Source: Heterocephalus glaber
Taxonomy: Eukaryota > Chordata > Mammalia > Rodentia > Bathyergidae
Length of the DNA: 64,000 nucleotides
Direction of reading: 5' to 3'
Assembly: GCF_000247695.1 (NCBI RefSeq)
Contig: NW_004624842.1
Span: forward strand, 5,225,108 to 5,289,107
Every line of letters begins with the position of its first letter. Positions within the stretch are counted from its first letter, which is position 1. Position numbers and translations under genes: made by a program. Under the pieces are notes generated by a model. That model saw nothing but the letters and a program-made list of their open reading frames with translations. It did not search any database and was not told the DNA's origin. Shown here piece by piece: positions 29,940 to 42,594 of this stretch.

Positions 29940-30110
29940 AGCACTTGGTTGAAGGTTTACAGGCATAAACTCTCATAATCCTCATCACAACCTAATGAAG
30001 TAGTATCACTTTCATTCTACAGATGAAGAAAGCAGAGGCTCAGAGAGAGCTTAAGTAACTTATCCAGTCACAATGAGTTGAAATGATTAGTACTGAAAGA
30101 CCTCCAAGCT
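29940..30110 (-). repeat. MIR fossil
   Basis: taccaagcacttggttgaag, attctacagatgaagaaagc, aggctcagagagagcttaag, taacttatccagtcacaat: good reverse MIR match. Confidence 0.8.
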
Positions 30111-31445
30111 TGTCTTGATTTTAAAACCTGAGTTCTTCTATTCCATAAGTTGCTCCCACTGACTCCCCTCAAAGCCAACCCACACACAACACAGGAAGAA
30201 TGAACCTGGCTTTGCTGCTGAGGTGCCATACAACTTAGGGTTTTAGATTGGGGACCACAAAAGGCCTTTCCAGGTCTAAACAGGTGATTATAATAACACT
30301 GACTATGGACCTGGAACTGTGCTGTCTTTTGCTAAGAGACACATGATGATATGTATTGCGACCATTTCACAGAGAAGAAAAGTAAGGCTTGATGCTTAGT
30401 TCTGTTCAAGCCAGGAAATGGCAGAGGTGGAAAGATCTGTGTGAGACCAGAGCTGGTCCTCTTAACCTTGGTCCCAAATGGTTTCAATGCTGGGTGAGCC
30501 CTGTGTATGCTTAGAGTCGGCTTTTAACATTTTCTGATCCTTCAAGCCAAACTCAGGGGCCTTGCAAAGAGCACACTCTCAAGTCTAAGAGGCAATCAGC
30601 ACTTGCTGAGTGTGAGTCTAGAGGACAGCCCCTTCTCCTTTCCCAGCCTTAAGGGCTGGCTCCTCACAGTGATAATGTGGCAAGATTAGTCATTGCTTGC
30701 TGTTGGTTGATTATAGCTATTCTTTTCTGTAAATGAAGTTTAAAAGTCATCAAAGGGTTTGTCAGCTGTGACTTATGAGCCTCTTTCCTGCAGGGAAGTC
30801 AGGCAGTGACAAATACCCCTTCTCATTCTGCCATCCATTATAAGTCGGAAGCTGCCATGTTCCAATTACTGGAGACCCTGATGCAGCTCATGGAAAACCC
30901 TACTCCAGGCTGCAGCCATTACTCAGGCCTGGCAGGGCTGCTGTAGGCCCAAGCCTCACAGTGCAGGAATGGAATAAGAGTGCTTTCCTGGCTCTGTAGC
31001 TAGCCCTTTCTACCCCTTAACTTGTGGTATCCCTGGTAGTTTACCCTAGACACATTTCCTAGCACCAACTGGGTTACTGCAAGGCACCCAGAATCAATAC
31101 TGCCTAAGACAAACAGACGCAAGGAAGTTAATATCATGTTGCCAGGTGGACTATGCAAGAAATATGATGCTACAAAGGGAGGGCAGAAGATTAAGTACCT
31201 AGGATCCTCAGAAAAAGCCAAAAGTGAAAGGACCCTTAGAGATCATAGTGTAATCAATGACCTCTGTATTCAATGCCCATTATATAATAGTCTCTGTCAA
31301 ACAAGATGCAACGAAAGTGAAGATGAAGAAAGTATAGGGCCTGCCATGAAGTGTAGATAAGAAAAGTAGGGTCCAGCGAAAGTGACTTACTCAAGATCAC
31401 AAAATAAGTCAGGTTCAAGGATAGTATTAGAAGATATCTACCCGT

Positions 31446-31823
31446 TACAGTTTAGATCTAAAATATTCCCCAAAAGCCTTGTGTGTTTAGGAGGTGACTG
31501 GATCATGGGGGTGCTACACTCAGCAGATTAATTCACTGGTGAGTTCAGTAGCTGAATGTGATGTCAGAAGATAGGGCCTGGTCAAAAGACTTGGGTCACC
31601 AGGGGCATGATCTAGAAGGGTATATTCTTATCCCCGTTTCTCTCCTCCCTCTCTGCTTCCTGGCTGCTATGGGTTGAGCACCTTTTCCTCTACCATGCCT
31701 CTCTGCCAATCTGCTGCCTTGGAGCCAGCCACATGGACTGAAAAACTGTGAACCAAAATAAATCTCTCATCCTTTAAGTTGTAGGTGTTGGGTATTTTGT
31801 CTCAGCAATGGAAAAGTGGCTGA
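31446..31823 (+). mobile_element. MaLR-like solo LTR (copy B)
   Basis: aggaggtgactggatcatgg, tctaccatgcctctctgcc, ctgtgaaccaaaataaatc, ttgggtattttgtctcagc: same architecture as copies A and C. Confidence 0.75.
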
Positions 31824-31869
31824 TCCACTACCTCTAGCAATACAGTGAAGATGAAAGTGACAAATCTAT

Positions 31870-32080
31870 CCTCCTGTGTGAGACTCTGGATACGGAAGTC
31901 AGCATAGCTGTCATTCAAATCCCACTTGCTTACTTACTACATGTTTGACTATGGCAAGTTCTAAAACTTTCTAAAATTAAAAAAAAAAAAAAATGGTAAA
32001 ACTTTCTTCAGAGTTGTGGTCAGGATTAAGTAAAACAATACACATACAGTACCCAATGCAAAGAACATATTAAGTACCCA
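31870..32080 (+). repeat. MIR fossil
   Basis: tgtgagactctggatacgg, tcaaatcccacttgcttac, then a poly-A interruption and tacagtacccaatgcaaag. Confidence 0.6.
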
Positions 32081-33040
32081 AAATATTATTTACCATCAAA
32101 TAATCTCTGCAATTCTTTGAGAAAAGTATTAATTTCATTTTACAGACAACACTGAGGCCCCTTTCCTCTTTGTCACACTAAATAACCCAGAGCTTCTGAA
32201 AACTATTTGTGGAGAAGAACCAGTTTTTCTTTTGTATTTGAACTTTTTAAACTGCTTATTTTCAATTTCTATACTTTGAATACCCGGCTCAAAACCATCC
32301 TTGCCCCACCCTGTAAACCTCTAGGAAACCAAAGAATGGAGTTAAGCTCATTTCTTTCTAGTCCTTTAGTTTGATTTCTTTCTTTCAGACTAACCTACAA
32401 AAAAACTGCCCCCCATCCCTTCTAGAGAAAAAATGGTAGGTGGCCAAGGATGAGTTCTTCTAGAGGTGGCTTAGTTTGGTTATCTGCTCTAGATCATGCT
32501 ATATCCTACAAGAGAAGACAATCTAGTTTAATAAGGACTGGAACAACCTTCCAAGTCCTGGGGATCTAAAAAGAGGAAATATTTCTAAAGAGGCTGGAAC
32601 TCCTAGACCATCTCTCCCTAACTAGAAGACATGAGGAAACCAGACAGGAAGATGAAAGGCATGTTGTAACTTTTCTGGTATTTCTAATTTTTAGTCTTGT
32701 ATCATGGCTGTTTATACACAAGCCTTCTCTATCTAGGAAGCTGAGAATAAAGACACCAGATTAATTCTTGAATGCTACTATGCACTGTGATTGGCTGGGC
32801 AGAGGAGTAACTTAATCAGTGTTTTGAAAACACAATAGTATACCTTGACTCTTCCAAGTGCATAGCCAAATGTTCCTAAGTGTACAAAACTTTTTGCTCT
32901 AATTAAGCTTATGTAGTGATATCTTCCAGCATTACCAGAGCTGAGTGGTCATAGGACATACTGTAGAGAGGCACATAACTTGCTCTGAGTAGGAGTTAAA
33001 CACAGTCTGCCATCAAGGAGAAGCTAATGTCTGAATCTTT

Positions 33041-33123
33041 CTTTTTTTTTTGGTACCAGGGATTGAACTCAGTACCTTACGTTTGCAAGGCAGGCGGGGG
33101 CACCAGTGAGCTCAATTTTCAGC
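33041..33123 (-). mobile_element. ID SINE
   Basis: T-run, ggtaccagggattgaactc ... gagctcaattttcagcc; flanks aatgtctgaatcttt / aatgactgaatcctt indicate target duplication. Confidence 0.88.
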
Positions 33124-33222
33124 CTAATGACTGAATCCTTAACTTTCATGTGAGGCCATGGAATGTGGTCAACAGTAGTCTCGGAAAACAAAATGCCTTC
33201 ATTCTGCTACTAAACTACTTGT

Positions 33223-33385
33223 GTGGCCAAGCATGGTGGTGCACACCTGTGATCCCAACACTCCCTATAATCCCAACACTCAGGAGGCTAAGGCGGGAAG
33301 ACTGCCACAAGTTCAAGACTTACCTGGGCTACAAAGTGAGATCAAGCCCAGCATGAACTACACAGCAGAACTCTGTCTCCCCACC
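33223..33385 (+). mobile_element. B1-type SINE with internal duplication
   Basis: Head ccaagcatggtggtgcacac; the block atcccaacactc occurs twice (33253-33264 and 33270-33281) before the usual aggaggctaaggcgggaag. Confidence 0.82.
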
Positions 33386-34049
33386 CACCTTACCCCCCAA
33401 AAGTTAAACTACCTGTGTGATGTAATCTTTGTGAAGTATCAAGTTCTTTGTGCTTTAGTTATCTGACCTACAAAATGGGATACCAATACAAACCACTAGA
33501 ACTGCTACCAGTAACAATAATTTAATTCATGTAATTAACTCTTGCTGCTACTATGATTATTTTTAAATCTATAACAACTTTCCCTTGTGAGCAGAAAAGG
33601 GAGGATGGTCAGTCCTACTATCATAGTAACCAAGAGCTGAAATGTAATCAAGGATCAAGTGTCATTGGATGCAAAAGTCTCTTCAAGTGTATTGCCAAAA
33701 TTCTAGTATTTGGAAACACTTCTTGAACATAGTAGGAACCACAGGAGTAAGTGCTCATTAAGTGTTTAATGAAAAAATAAGTAAATATCTGGAATAAAGC
33801 AGCCTACAGAGTCCACAAAAAATACAAGTGAAAAGTAGGAGAAAAAGAGGCTTTTTAGCCAAGGTTTCCAACATAAACTCTGGACAACAGGGCTCCAGGG
33901 GCTGACAGCGCAAGAAACCCCTGCTTGCTTACTATTCTATTACTCTGTTGAGCTTTTACATTCTGTAGATGCTGTGACATGGTAGTGCACATCTCCATTT
34001 CCCAATCTATATTAAAGGAAGCAAGGAACTCTCTTAAGAAGATAGAGAA

Positions 34050-35348
34050 GGGCCAAAGATTAAAACTAGACCTATACCTATCACCGTGAACTAAACTAAG
34101 ATCGAAGTGGATTAAAGATCTAAATATTAAGACAGAAACACTAAACCTGCTGGAAGATAAGTTAGGTAGAACTCTTAATGACCCTGGCATAGGAAAAGAC
34201 TTTATGAACAAATCTTCAGTAGCATGGGAGCTAGCACAAAGAATCAACAACTGGGATCTCATCATATTAAAAAGCTTCTGCACTGCAAGAGAAACTACCA
34301 ACAGAGCTAAGAGACAACCTACAATGTGGGAAGAAATTTTTAGCAGCTGTACCTCAGACAAAGGTCTACTATCGAGACTATATAAAGAATTGAAAAAAAT
34401 CAGACCCCACAAATTCAAAGACCCAATTCAAAAATGGGCATCCGAAATGAACAGACATTTCTCAAAGAAGTAAAAGCAGCAAATAAATATATGAAAAAAT
34501 GTTCAACATTACTTGTCATTCGAGAGATGCAGATGAAAACAACACTGAGATTCCACCTCACCCCAGAAAGAATGGCTATCAAGAAATCAACCAATAACAA
34601 ATGCTGGCAGGGGTGTGAGGAGAAAGGAACCCTTCTCCATTGTTGGTGGGAGTGCAGACTGGTGCGACCACTGTGGAAATCCGTATGGAGATACCTCAAA
34701 GAACTAGGACTACAGGTCCCATTTGACCCAGCTATTCCCCTACTGGGTATCTTCCCCAAAGAATTAAACGAACCATACCACAGCGATATATGTGCACCCA
34801 TGTTTATAGAGGCACAGTTTGTAATAGCTAAAGCCTGGAAACAGCCCAAGTGCCCATCAACTGGAAACTGGATAAAAATGTGGTTTTTTTATAAACCAGA
34901 GTACTACTCAGCCATAAAGAATGAGATATTAGAGACAATTATAGCTAAATGGATGCATATTGAGGCCATACTCTTAAGTGAAATAAATAGGACACACGTG
35001 TAAATACTGAATAGTTTCTCTAGTAAATAAGGATGAAAATGATTAAAACGAGTAATTGATAATTTGAAACAGGAAAAAAGGTCCAAAGGTGTAGGGGTGG
35101 CGGGAGGGAAGGGGAAAGGGAAGAAGGGAAAGGAAAAATTATGAGAAAAGGAAAAAAAAAGGAAACAAAGTCTATGTAAATAGGGAAGGGTGGAGGGGGT
35201 GAAGGGCTCACAGGTAACGGGGGAAAAAATAAGAACTAAAATACAAAAATTAAGAACTAAGATAAGGTACAAGCACCCAATGATAAATGTAAATGTACTG
35301 TATAGCTAAAATGTACCAATAAATATATAAATTAAAAAAAAAAAAAAA
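34050..35348 (+). mobile_element. 5'-truncated L1 with ORF2 C-terminus and 3'UTR
   Basis: The translation matches the L1 ORF2 C-terminal region: WIKDLNIK, LKSFCTARETTNRAKRQPT, MWEEIF and, after one frame change near 34440-34475, [46 protein letters not shown] and [11 protein letters not shown] purine-rich 3'UTR and a 15-A tail (35334-35348) follow. Direct repeats aagaagatagagaagg / aagaagagaagg may be the target duplication. Only the ORF2 end is present, so it cannot move. Open frames on the other strand here are shadows. Confidence 0.93.
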
Positions 35349-35429
35349 GAAGAGAAGGAAGCCTAAACTTCACAACAGGTCTAGCTTTAAGTGAAAATAA
35401 TAATGGAGAACTTATTAGGCTTGTACTCA

Positions 35430-35620
35430 TTGGCAGTGGAGCTCTGGGGCCTGAATTTTACCTCTACTTGCTATGTGACCCCGGAATACTTTACTTCTCT
35501 TAAGTTCCTTGTTTAAGAAATGGGGATACAAATCCTTGCTCTACCCACAGGTAGCACAGGTTGTTACGAACGTCAAAGGAGATAACATGCTGATACGTGA
35601 CATGTGCTACATGGGTGTGA
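35430..35620 (+). repeat. MIR fossil
   Basis: tggagctctggggcctgaat, ctctacttgctatgtgaccc, tctcttaagttccttgttt, ggtagcacaggttgttacg in MIR order. Confidence 0.75.
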
Positions 35621-35967
35621 ACAAGAATATTCCCAGATAGAAAGGTCTTCTTAGGCACTCAGGCATGCAGCCAATCAGGTAGTAGGAAGGCTGGATGGTG
35701 CACAAGCTGGCACTGCAGCCAAGTGCTGTGCCCCTCAGGTACTAATGCAGTTGATTAAAATCCTTTCATGCTGAATCAATATTTTCCTCATTACAACAAT
35801 TCTTCTCTTTGAAAACACCAAATGCTACCCCTCACAGTGCTACAAAGGCCCAATCCTGAAGACAGTATATGTATTGTCATATGTATTTTTTTTATTTCCC
35901 ACATTTAAACAGAGGTAGACAGGAAAGTTTACCTTTCTCAAAGGTGTCAATCCAAACGTAACTGTTC

Positions 35968-36208
35968 TGCTGTAATTTGGATGCTGAATGTTCCCCTAAA
36001 GGCCCGTGTGTTAAAGGCTCAGTCCTGGTGGTGAAATCCGTGGGAGGGAGGCCTAGCTCCAAGTCCTTAGGTCACTGAGGATGTAAGAATGTATGGAGCT
36101 GGAAACACCAAAGAGCCCTCAAAGTGGATTGTGAGGCCCCCACTCTCTTCCTCTTTGCTTCCTGGCTCAAAATGTAAGTGGTTCTGCTCTACCAAGCCCT
36201 CTTGCCAG
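35968..36208 (+). mobile_element. MaLR-like LTR fragment (truncated)
   Basis: tgctgtaatttggatgctga, atgttcccctaaaggcccg, ggcctagctccaagtcctta match the 5' half of this LTR type; a B1-ID copy follows where the 3' half should be. Confidence 0.6.
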
Positions 36209-36377
36209 GATGTGGTGGCCCTTCCACAGATTCATAAGCAACAGGAGGATCACAAGTTTGAGCCCAGCCTGGACAACTGAGGAATAAAAAAATTAAAAAC
36301 AAAAAAGATGAGGATGTAGCTCAATGTGAAAGCCCTGGGTTCAATCTCCAGTACCACCAAAAATAAAAAATAAAAAA
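36209..36377 (+). mobile_element. Old B1-ID composite SINE
   Basis: Short B1 (ccaggatgtggtggccctt ... agcccagcctggacaactg), A-rich linker, then an ID-like end (gatgaggatgtagctcaatg ... gttcaatctccagtacc). Confidence 0.7.
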
Positions 36378-36499
36378 GTTGAAAACTTGTCCTGAGGGAT
36401 AAGATGAAGTTAGCCCACAGTAAAAGTTAATCACAACAAAAATAGCATAAGCTTTCATAGTTAGTGAGTAATATACTATATCTTGGCCATGATCTAAGT

Positions 36500-36579
36500 T
36501 GGTGATGGCAATCCAATGGCACACATGCTACAGCAGGGTATCTGTATCACTGAAAGCTCTAAAAGGTTCACCACCTGGG
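36500..36579. mobile_element. hAT-like MITE, copy 2
   Basis: Related to 12251-12328: both share tgg(c)ac, gcagcagg / acagcaggg, and ctctaaaaggtt. Flanked by 8-bp atctaagt / gtctaagt. 80 bp, no coding capacity. Confidence 0.65.
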
Positions 36580-37821
36580 GTCTAAGTTTTATGAAAGCAT
36601 GTTGCAGGAAAATGACACCAAAGAGGCTGAGAGGTAACAGATTAGGAGGAACCTGGGATCACTAAAGAGACTGGACTTCAGGGGAACCAATACCCATTCC
36701 TATGTCATACCCCATGGTGCTCAGTAAGGGGGTACAATTAAGTCCTTATACCTCTTAAAAGAGCTTAACCACCAATTCAATCCCTAACCCAAATATTCCT
36801 ATCTTGTGCCGACTTCTCTTTTGTCTCATATAGTCTTCTCTCACCAATTAGCACAGAGCTTTTTGGGTATTTTCACGTGTTAGGCACATGGCAAAAGTGC
36901 CAAAAATGTTCATGGACTGATTAACTAGAGCCACCTTGTGCAATAATACATACACTAACAAAGTCCTGGGATAGCACCTGCCAATCTCAGCAGTCACTAC
37001 CTCTTCTGGCAGAGGTCTTGCCTCAGAAAGCTACCTCCCCCTTCTTGTTCATTCTAACCCCCGCCTCCCCAAAAAAGTGCCTAATACAAGAAGCTATAAA
37101 GTATGTGGTAACTTAGAGAACACATTGGGTGACCAGGGAGGAGACCTCAGGGGACATAAATCCTTCCCTTCTCAGCTAAGTACTCCCTCATCCCTACTAG
37201 CAATTTCAGAATGCTACTACCTCCCCCATCATAAAAATAAAACAGGTTTTTCCAATTAAGCATATTAAATGTCTCATTTAAGGAGCTGCTGACGTTCTGT
37301 AAGGTATTACTACTTTTGACATTAGTAACAGCTGCCTTAATGATGACAAGGATATTAACAGGATGATGATTTTAACAATTAATACAATAGCAAGGCATAC
37401 TTGCCTTGCCAGTTGTGGTATGAACCATGGGCAGTGGGATCTGATGTGCTGGCTCAGATCCACATGAGGAAACTGTATTAAAATGATCTGTTTCAGTGTC
37501 ATTTCTTTCCCTAGCCTGACTGAATTCTTGGACAGCAGGGACCACAATCTATATCCGCATCTTCACTGACTTTCAGAATAGGTCCAAGCTCAGAGTAAGC
37601 ACGTAGAGACTAGTCACTAAACTGAACATGGCTGATCCATGTAGCATCACCTCTACCCCTGCCCTCCTTTCTCCAATCCATATTTTTTAATGCACAAAGA
37701 AGCAGGCTGCAGATACTAAAACCAGGATAAGCTGAGGAGAGACAGGAAGGAAACATTTCTGCAGGGATCCAATAGACAGCCTTTAAGAAAAGGTAATTTG
37801 TAATATAAATGATCATAATTT

Positions 37822-37903
37822 GGGCCAGGGATTTAGCTCAGTGGTTCCGTCGACTGCCTTGCAAGCCAAGGTCCTGAGTTCAATCCCCGGTACAAAAAAA
37901 AAA
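37822..37903 (+). mobile_element. ID SINE
   Basis: gggccagggatttagctcag ... gttcaatccccggtac, A tail; exact target duplication atgatcataattt on both sides. Confidence 0.93.
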
Positions 37904-38032
37904 TGTTACCATGATCATAATTTATTAATTGCTTAGGTGGTAGTAGATGAACTGCTAAGTATTTCACTTCTCATCTTTATAACTCTTCCAGGTAAGAATT
38001 ACATCAAGATCTCAATTACTCTTTTGGGGGCC

Positions 38033-38182
38033 CTTTTATTTATTTATTTAGTTAAGTTTTTTCTGAGACAGGGTCTCACTATTTACCCAGGTTGGTCTTG
38101 AACTCATGGGCTCAAGTGACTTTCCTGCCTCAGTTTCCTCAGTAGCTGGGACTGCAAGCGTGTGCCACCATACCTGGTTCAA
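38033..38182 (-). mobile_element. B1-type SINE
   Basis: gagacagggtctcactattt, acccaggttggtcttgaact, gggactgcaagcgtgtgcc; preceded by a TTTA-rich tail. Only one copy of the GAACTC block, so a different B1 subtype. Confidence 0.82.
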
Positions 38183-38199
38183 GGCCATTTTAGGAGAAC

Positions 38200-38430
38200 T
38201 ACTTTTGAGTCACACTACCTGGGTTCAAATTTTAGTTCTATCATGTATCACCTGTATGATCCTAGGTAAATGATTTAACTTTTTCTCAGTGTTTTCTTCC
38301 CCCGTCTTGGTTTTGTTATTTATAAAATGTGAATAATATTGCAGTCTTCCCCCACAGGTTATGAGGATTCAATGAAATAATGTACTAGAGCAAACTCAAC
38401 ACTCAGGAATTTTCTAAATGAAAATGATTA
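38200..38430 (+). repeat. MIR fossil
   Basis: ctacctgggttcaaatttta, tatgatcctaggtaaatg, gttatgaggattcaatgaaa in MIR order. Confidence 0.75.
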
Positions 38431-38639
38431 TTATTGCTTTAGCCCCCATATAACAGATGGCTCCAAATATCACACTCTTTTAACACTGAGTAAGGTTAAG
38501 AAAGAGACTATTTCATCAGTAAAGCAGGAATGGAACAAATTCCTGACTTGGGGCCAAGAATTTTCTAACTACAAATCTGCTGGTGTGTTGCCCCTGACAA
38601 AACTCTTCAGGAAAGCCTTTGTTTCCCACCCTAAGCATA

Positions 38640-38810
38640 TCCAGCCAATCCCTCATTCAGATTTCAATATTCTCTATGAACCATGGCTACACTTTTGCAT
38701 TCATACATCTCCTTCTATTAGGTTCTGAACTCCTTGATGGCAGACTGCTTTATATTTTCCGAAATCTCAGCCTCTAGCTCTGTCTTTTAATTGTTTAGGG
38801 TATTCTTGCT
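38640..38810 (+). repeat. Possible L2 fossil
   Basis: Resembles the L2 3' end: ttctgaactccttgatggc, agactgctttatattttcc. Diverged. Confidence 0.45.
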
Positions 38811-38851
38811 AACAAACAGAATTTTAGGTGGGTTTAGAACTTTAGGGAGAC

Positions 38852-38935
38852 TTTTGGGGGGGGGGTATCAGGGATCAAACTCAGGACCTTGGGCTTACAG
38901 GCAGGCACAGCGCCACTGACCTAAATCCCTGGCCT
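38852..38935 (-). mobile_element. ID SINE
   Basis: Poly-G instead of the usual poly-T/GG start, then tatcagggatcaaactcagg ... ctaaatccctggcc. Sense relative to RALY. Confidence 0.85.
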
Positions 38936-39233
38936 GAGCCTCTGTTTCAATACATAGTTTCCCAGGCTTTTTGACTTGGGGACTCTTTTAACAGTAAATT
39001 ATGTAATTGGTATTCCTGAGATGAAACCAAGTTCCTCATGCAGGAGAGGTTAAGACAGTGATAAGAGACAACGAAAAAGTAGGGCTGAGTGAAAAAGCTG
39101 GGGGGTCAATGGGAGCAGAGGCGACACGTGGCTGAGCTTGCAGTCCACACTACTGAATCTGGGCTTTCTATGGTGGGGAAGAAGTAAAGCATTCTAACCA
39201 AGCAGAGAGCAGGAAAAATAAAAATGTAATAGT

Positions 39234-39305
39234 GGGGCCGGGGATTTAGCTCAGTGGTTCTGCCGCCTGCCTCACAAGCTCAAGGACCCAAGTTTGATCC
39301 CCGGT

Positions 39306-39339
<34 letters not shown>

Positions 39340-39342
39340 AAA
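39234..39342 (+). mobile_element. ID SINE with (CAA)n tail
   Basis: ggggccggggatttagctca ... gtttgatccccggtac, then about eleven CAA units (39306-39338). The A tail has become a CAA microsatellite. Confidence 0.92.
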
Positions 39343-39843
39343 ATGTCATGTTTGTCCTAGCTCTTCCTGTCTGTCTTATCTGGTGACTCTGACATGCGCC
39401 CAACTACTGGGTCTCACACCATGCTGACTTACTGGAAGAAACACTGGACAAAGTGTTAAAAGCTCTGAAGTTCATTTCTGAGACTGTATGTATGATTTAA
39501 TACAGTACTATATATTTATTAATTTCAATTAACAAATATTTCTTAAACATCTACTACATGTCAGGCTTATACTGAGGACATGTGACAAAACAAAGAATAT
39601 CACTAATTTGCTATCAGATCCAAGAATGACTTGCCCAGCCTTCTTCACGTAACATGGGAAACACAACCTCAATATCATAGGACTGTCTTAAATATTAGAT
39701 AAAAGATCAGCTCTGAAGAGTCTACTGCATAACTTTACCAATATTAAGAGGTATTTTTATTAGATGTGCTTAGTAAAATACAAGTTAGTCCCCACCAAAT
39801 GTCAAGGACAGTTCCCTCTGCTAGGGATAGAAACATCACAGTA

Positions 39844-39936
39844 GGGCCAGGGATTTAGCTCAGTGGTTCCACCGCCTGCCTCACAAGCACAAGGACCCGA
39901 GTTCAATCCCTGGTACCAAAAAAAAAAAAAAAAAAA
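39844..39936 (+). mobile_element. ID SINE with clean target duplication
   Basis: gggccagggatttagctcag ... gttcaatccctggtacc, A tail; gaaacatcacagta occurs immediately on both sides (14 bp exact), implying recent insertion. Confidence 0.95.
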
Positions 39937-40383
39937 GAAACATCACAGTATATTCCTATCCACTGAACCTCACAGTGGAGACTTTAGTGGAGGAGCCAAA
40001 AGTTGACATATGATCTGTAAAGGCTACTTAGGATCTCTCCTATAATTACTGATAGCCCAGTGATCTGCATTGGGAGCTGGTCTGTGGACTTTCTAGATCT
40101 ACAACAATCCCCAAATATAATACAAACACCTTACAAAAGAAGAGAGGTGAAGTTTGTGGGTTAGAGGCACCTTTCCAGATCTGCAATGGAGCTAATTACC
40201 TGACCCCTGATCCTTCAACTGTTTGAAAACATTTGTGGCTACTAAGCCTGTTGTTTCCTCATTTTCCTGCTAACTGGAACAAACACATCAAAACAGAAAG
40301 CTTTATGTTCTAACAATGCTCTCTGATTAGGAGTTTGCAGGAAGACTCTGTAATTTTATGATTTGCTGGTTAGAAAAGAAAGA

Positions 40384-40559
40384 AGCCAGGCGTGGTAACG
40401 CATCGCTATAATATCAGTACTCTGGGAGGCTGAGACAAGGGGATCTCAAGTTCAAGCCTACCCTGGGCAACTTGGCACTTAGTGAGACCCTATCTCAAAG
40501 TAAAAATAAAATATAGGTGTAGCTCAGTGTAAAGGTCTTGGGTCCAACCCCAGTACCAT

Positions 40560-40597
<38 letters not shown>
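40384..40597 (+). mobile_element. B1-ID composite followed by (CA)n
   Basis: B1 (agccaggcgtggtaacgc ... gagaccctatctcaaag) to 40501, ID-like end ataggtgtagctcagtgt ... ccaaccccagtacc (40512-40556), then (AC)n at 40563-40597. Confidence 0.75.
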
Positions 40598-40602
<5 letters not shown>

Positions 40603-41289
40603 ATGCAAATGATGGTGCAAAAGGGTGTTGGGCACCTTGAGGTTTGTATGTGGTTCTGTAAACTCAGTTACAGACCTTACCTGCCTCTCCTAGAAAATGA
40701 GAGAATCAGAACAGATCAGTGTTCTATAAACTCTTTCATGGAGGTCCAGTATTCTTCAAGATGTCAATGAGAGTTCCTCAGAAAAGGGGCTCCACGGTCA
40801 AATAAGAAGTCTTAGCAAATTTCCATCAGTCTCCCAACCACACCCAGGGCCCAGTAAAGCTGAAATCAGCAGCAAAGAAAAGAAATGTACTTTACATCAT
40901 TCGATCTTACTTTCCCCAAACTATGTCTCTTCTAAGGAATATACAGTTTGAGACAGACACACTGGGACAGATTTCTAGGGTCCCTATTTAGCTCTACCCT
41001 CTTGGGATTTGCATCAGAAATACTAAGCCTGTGCCCAGAGAACCTTTGCTTCCCTCTAATCCAGTACTTTTAACTAAGCTCATGCCCTTTACAGAGATAC
41101 ATTGTTATCTCACTGGCTCTTCATAGCAGCTTGTAGGGATGACACATCCTCCTTGACAGATGGGCAAAGTGATGTCCACAGAACCCAGAGGCCTTGAATT
41201 ATTCACAGCCAGAACCAGGTCTGGAACCTATACTCTGGTTAGTACGTGCAGTTCATTTTACTGTAGTGAGTACTAATTTTCAGGCTTAG

Positions 41290-41560
41290 AATATAATACA
41301 TTTAAACACAGAGGTGGAAATCAGCAGTTACTGAGCTATTACTTGTTCTGTAGTGTGCCAGTATTTTCCATGTTAAATCATTTAATCCTTAGTATCATAA
41401 GTAGATACTGTCATACTTGTGAGAGGATAGGAAACTGAGGCTCTAAAAAGCTACGTAACTTGCTCAGGGTGGCACAGCTACAAAGTGGTAAGGTAAGCTC
41501 CAGATTTCAAGCCTGCAACTGCTTGTCTTCAAACTCTTGGTTATGTCTGGGCTCTGCCTT
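41290..41560 (-). repeat. MIR fossil
   Basis: gaaactgaggctctaaaaag, cttgctcagggtggcacagc, tacaaagtggtaagg: good reverse MIR match. Confidence 0.8.
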
Positions 41561-42438
41561 CATGATTATTAGATGGTCACCAACTTTCCCTAGGCCCTAG
41601 TCTCAACTGTACAGTGGGAATAGAAATTCTTGCACTACTTCCCTCACAGAGTGACTGTATGCCTCAAAGGTGGTAATGGGTATGAAAGGGCTCTGTAAAG
41701 TATAAAGATAAAAACATTGGGAATATTGGAGACATCACGAACACATATTGGTATGGTCCTTAAATTTTTCCAGATAAGATTTTAGATAAAGAGGAAACAT
41801 CAGTTTTTCTCAGTACTGATTACTCTTTATGCTGTTTGGCAGAGCCTTACACTAACTAGACAATCTGTTTCTTAAGAAGCCAAGAGTAAGAACAGAAGAG
41901 CGGACAGGAGCCTGGTGGGAGGCCTGCAGCAACAAGAACAGTCGACAGAGGAGATGACAAGACTTGCTCTGGGGCCACACATCTTAACCTTCCCTTGGAA
42001 TATGCTTGGGAAATAAGTACAGAGGATCATTTGGAATAGTAGATCCCAGGAGCCATGAGACCAACTATATGGGGTAGTCAGGGCAAAGTGACTGGAAATG
42101 AAAAATATGATCAGGCTGGCCAGCTTCACTTTGCTTTGGGATAGAGAATACCTTGGCTGAGGCCTAGGCACAGAAACAGCAGTAGTTGAGTACAGGGCTC
42201 TCAACTCATCCTCTAGCTCTGCCTGAGATCACACCCTCACAATCCACTCTGCAAGCACCATCAACTTGCCCCAGCTTCTGGCAGACTAAGGCCAAAAACA
42301 CAGCAAAATATTCTTGGATCCAGGCCCTAGCTGTGGTCAGAGAAATAAATAACCTAAGTCTGTATTCTCAAGGAAGGCCAAAAAGGTTTGAACCTAACTA
42401 GAGGCTAACACACAGTATATTTAAGAACTGCCTAAAGT

Positions 42439-42530
42439 GGGGCCGGGGATTTAGCTCAGTGGTTTCGCCGCCTGCTGCGCAAGCACAAGGACCTGAGTTT
42501 GATCCCTGGTACCAAAAAAAAAAAAAAAAA
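42439..42530 (+). mobile_element. ID SINE with target duplication
   Basis: ggggccggggatttagctca ... gtttgatccctggtacc; aagaactgcctaaagt flanks both sides. Confidence 0.95.
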
Positions 42531-42594
42531 GAACTGCCTAAAGTAAATTAAACCAAAGGAGCCTATGTTCTGATTTAAGAGCACCTGTTTGGTG

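Larger units (their letters stand above)
27391..34049 (-). other. RALY upstream intron
   Basis: No exon recognised. Contains MIRs (27935-28095, 29940-30110, 31870-32080), two ID copies (28158-28242 and 28383-28469), an LTR (31446-31823), an ID (33041-33123) and a B1 (33223-33385). 28500-29900 and 30120-31440 show nothing I recognise. Confidence 0.65.

Noticed and set aside
33855..34418. A 187-aa open frame on the minus strand
   Set aside because: It is antisense to the L1 ORF2 fragment and has no independent support.
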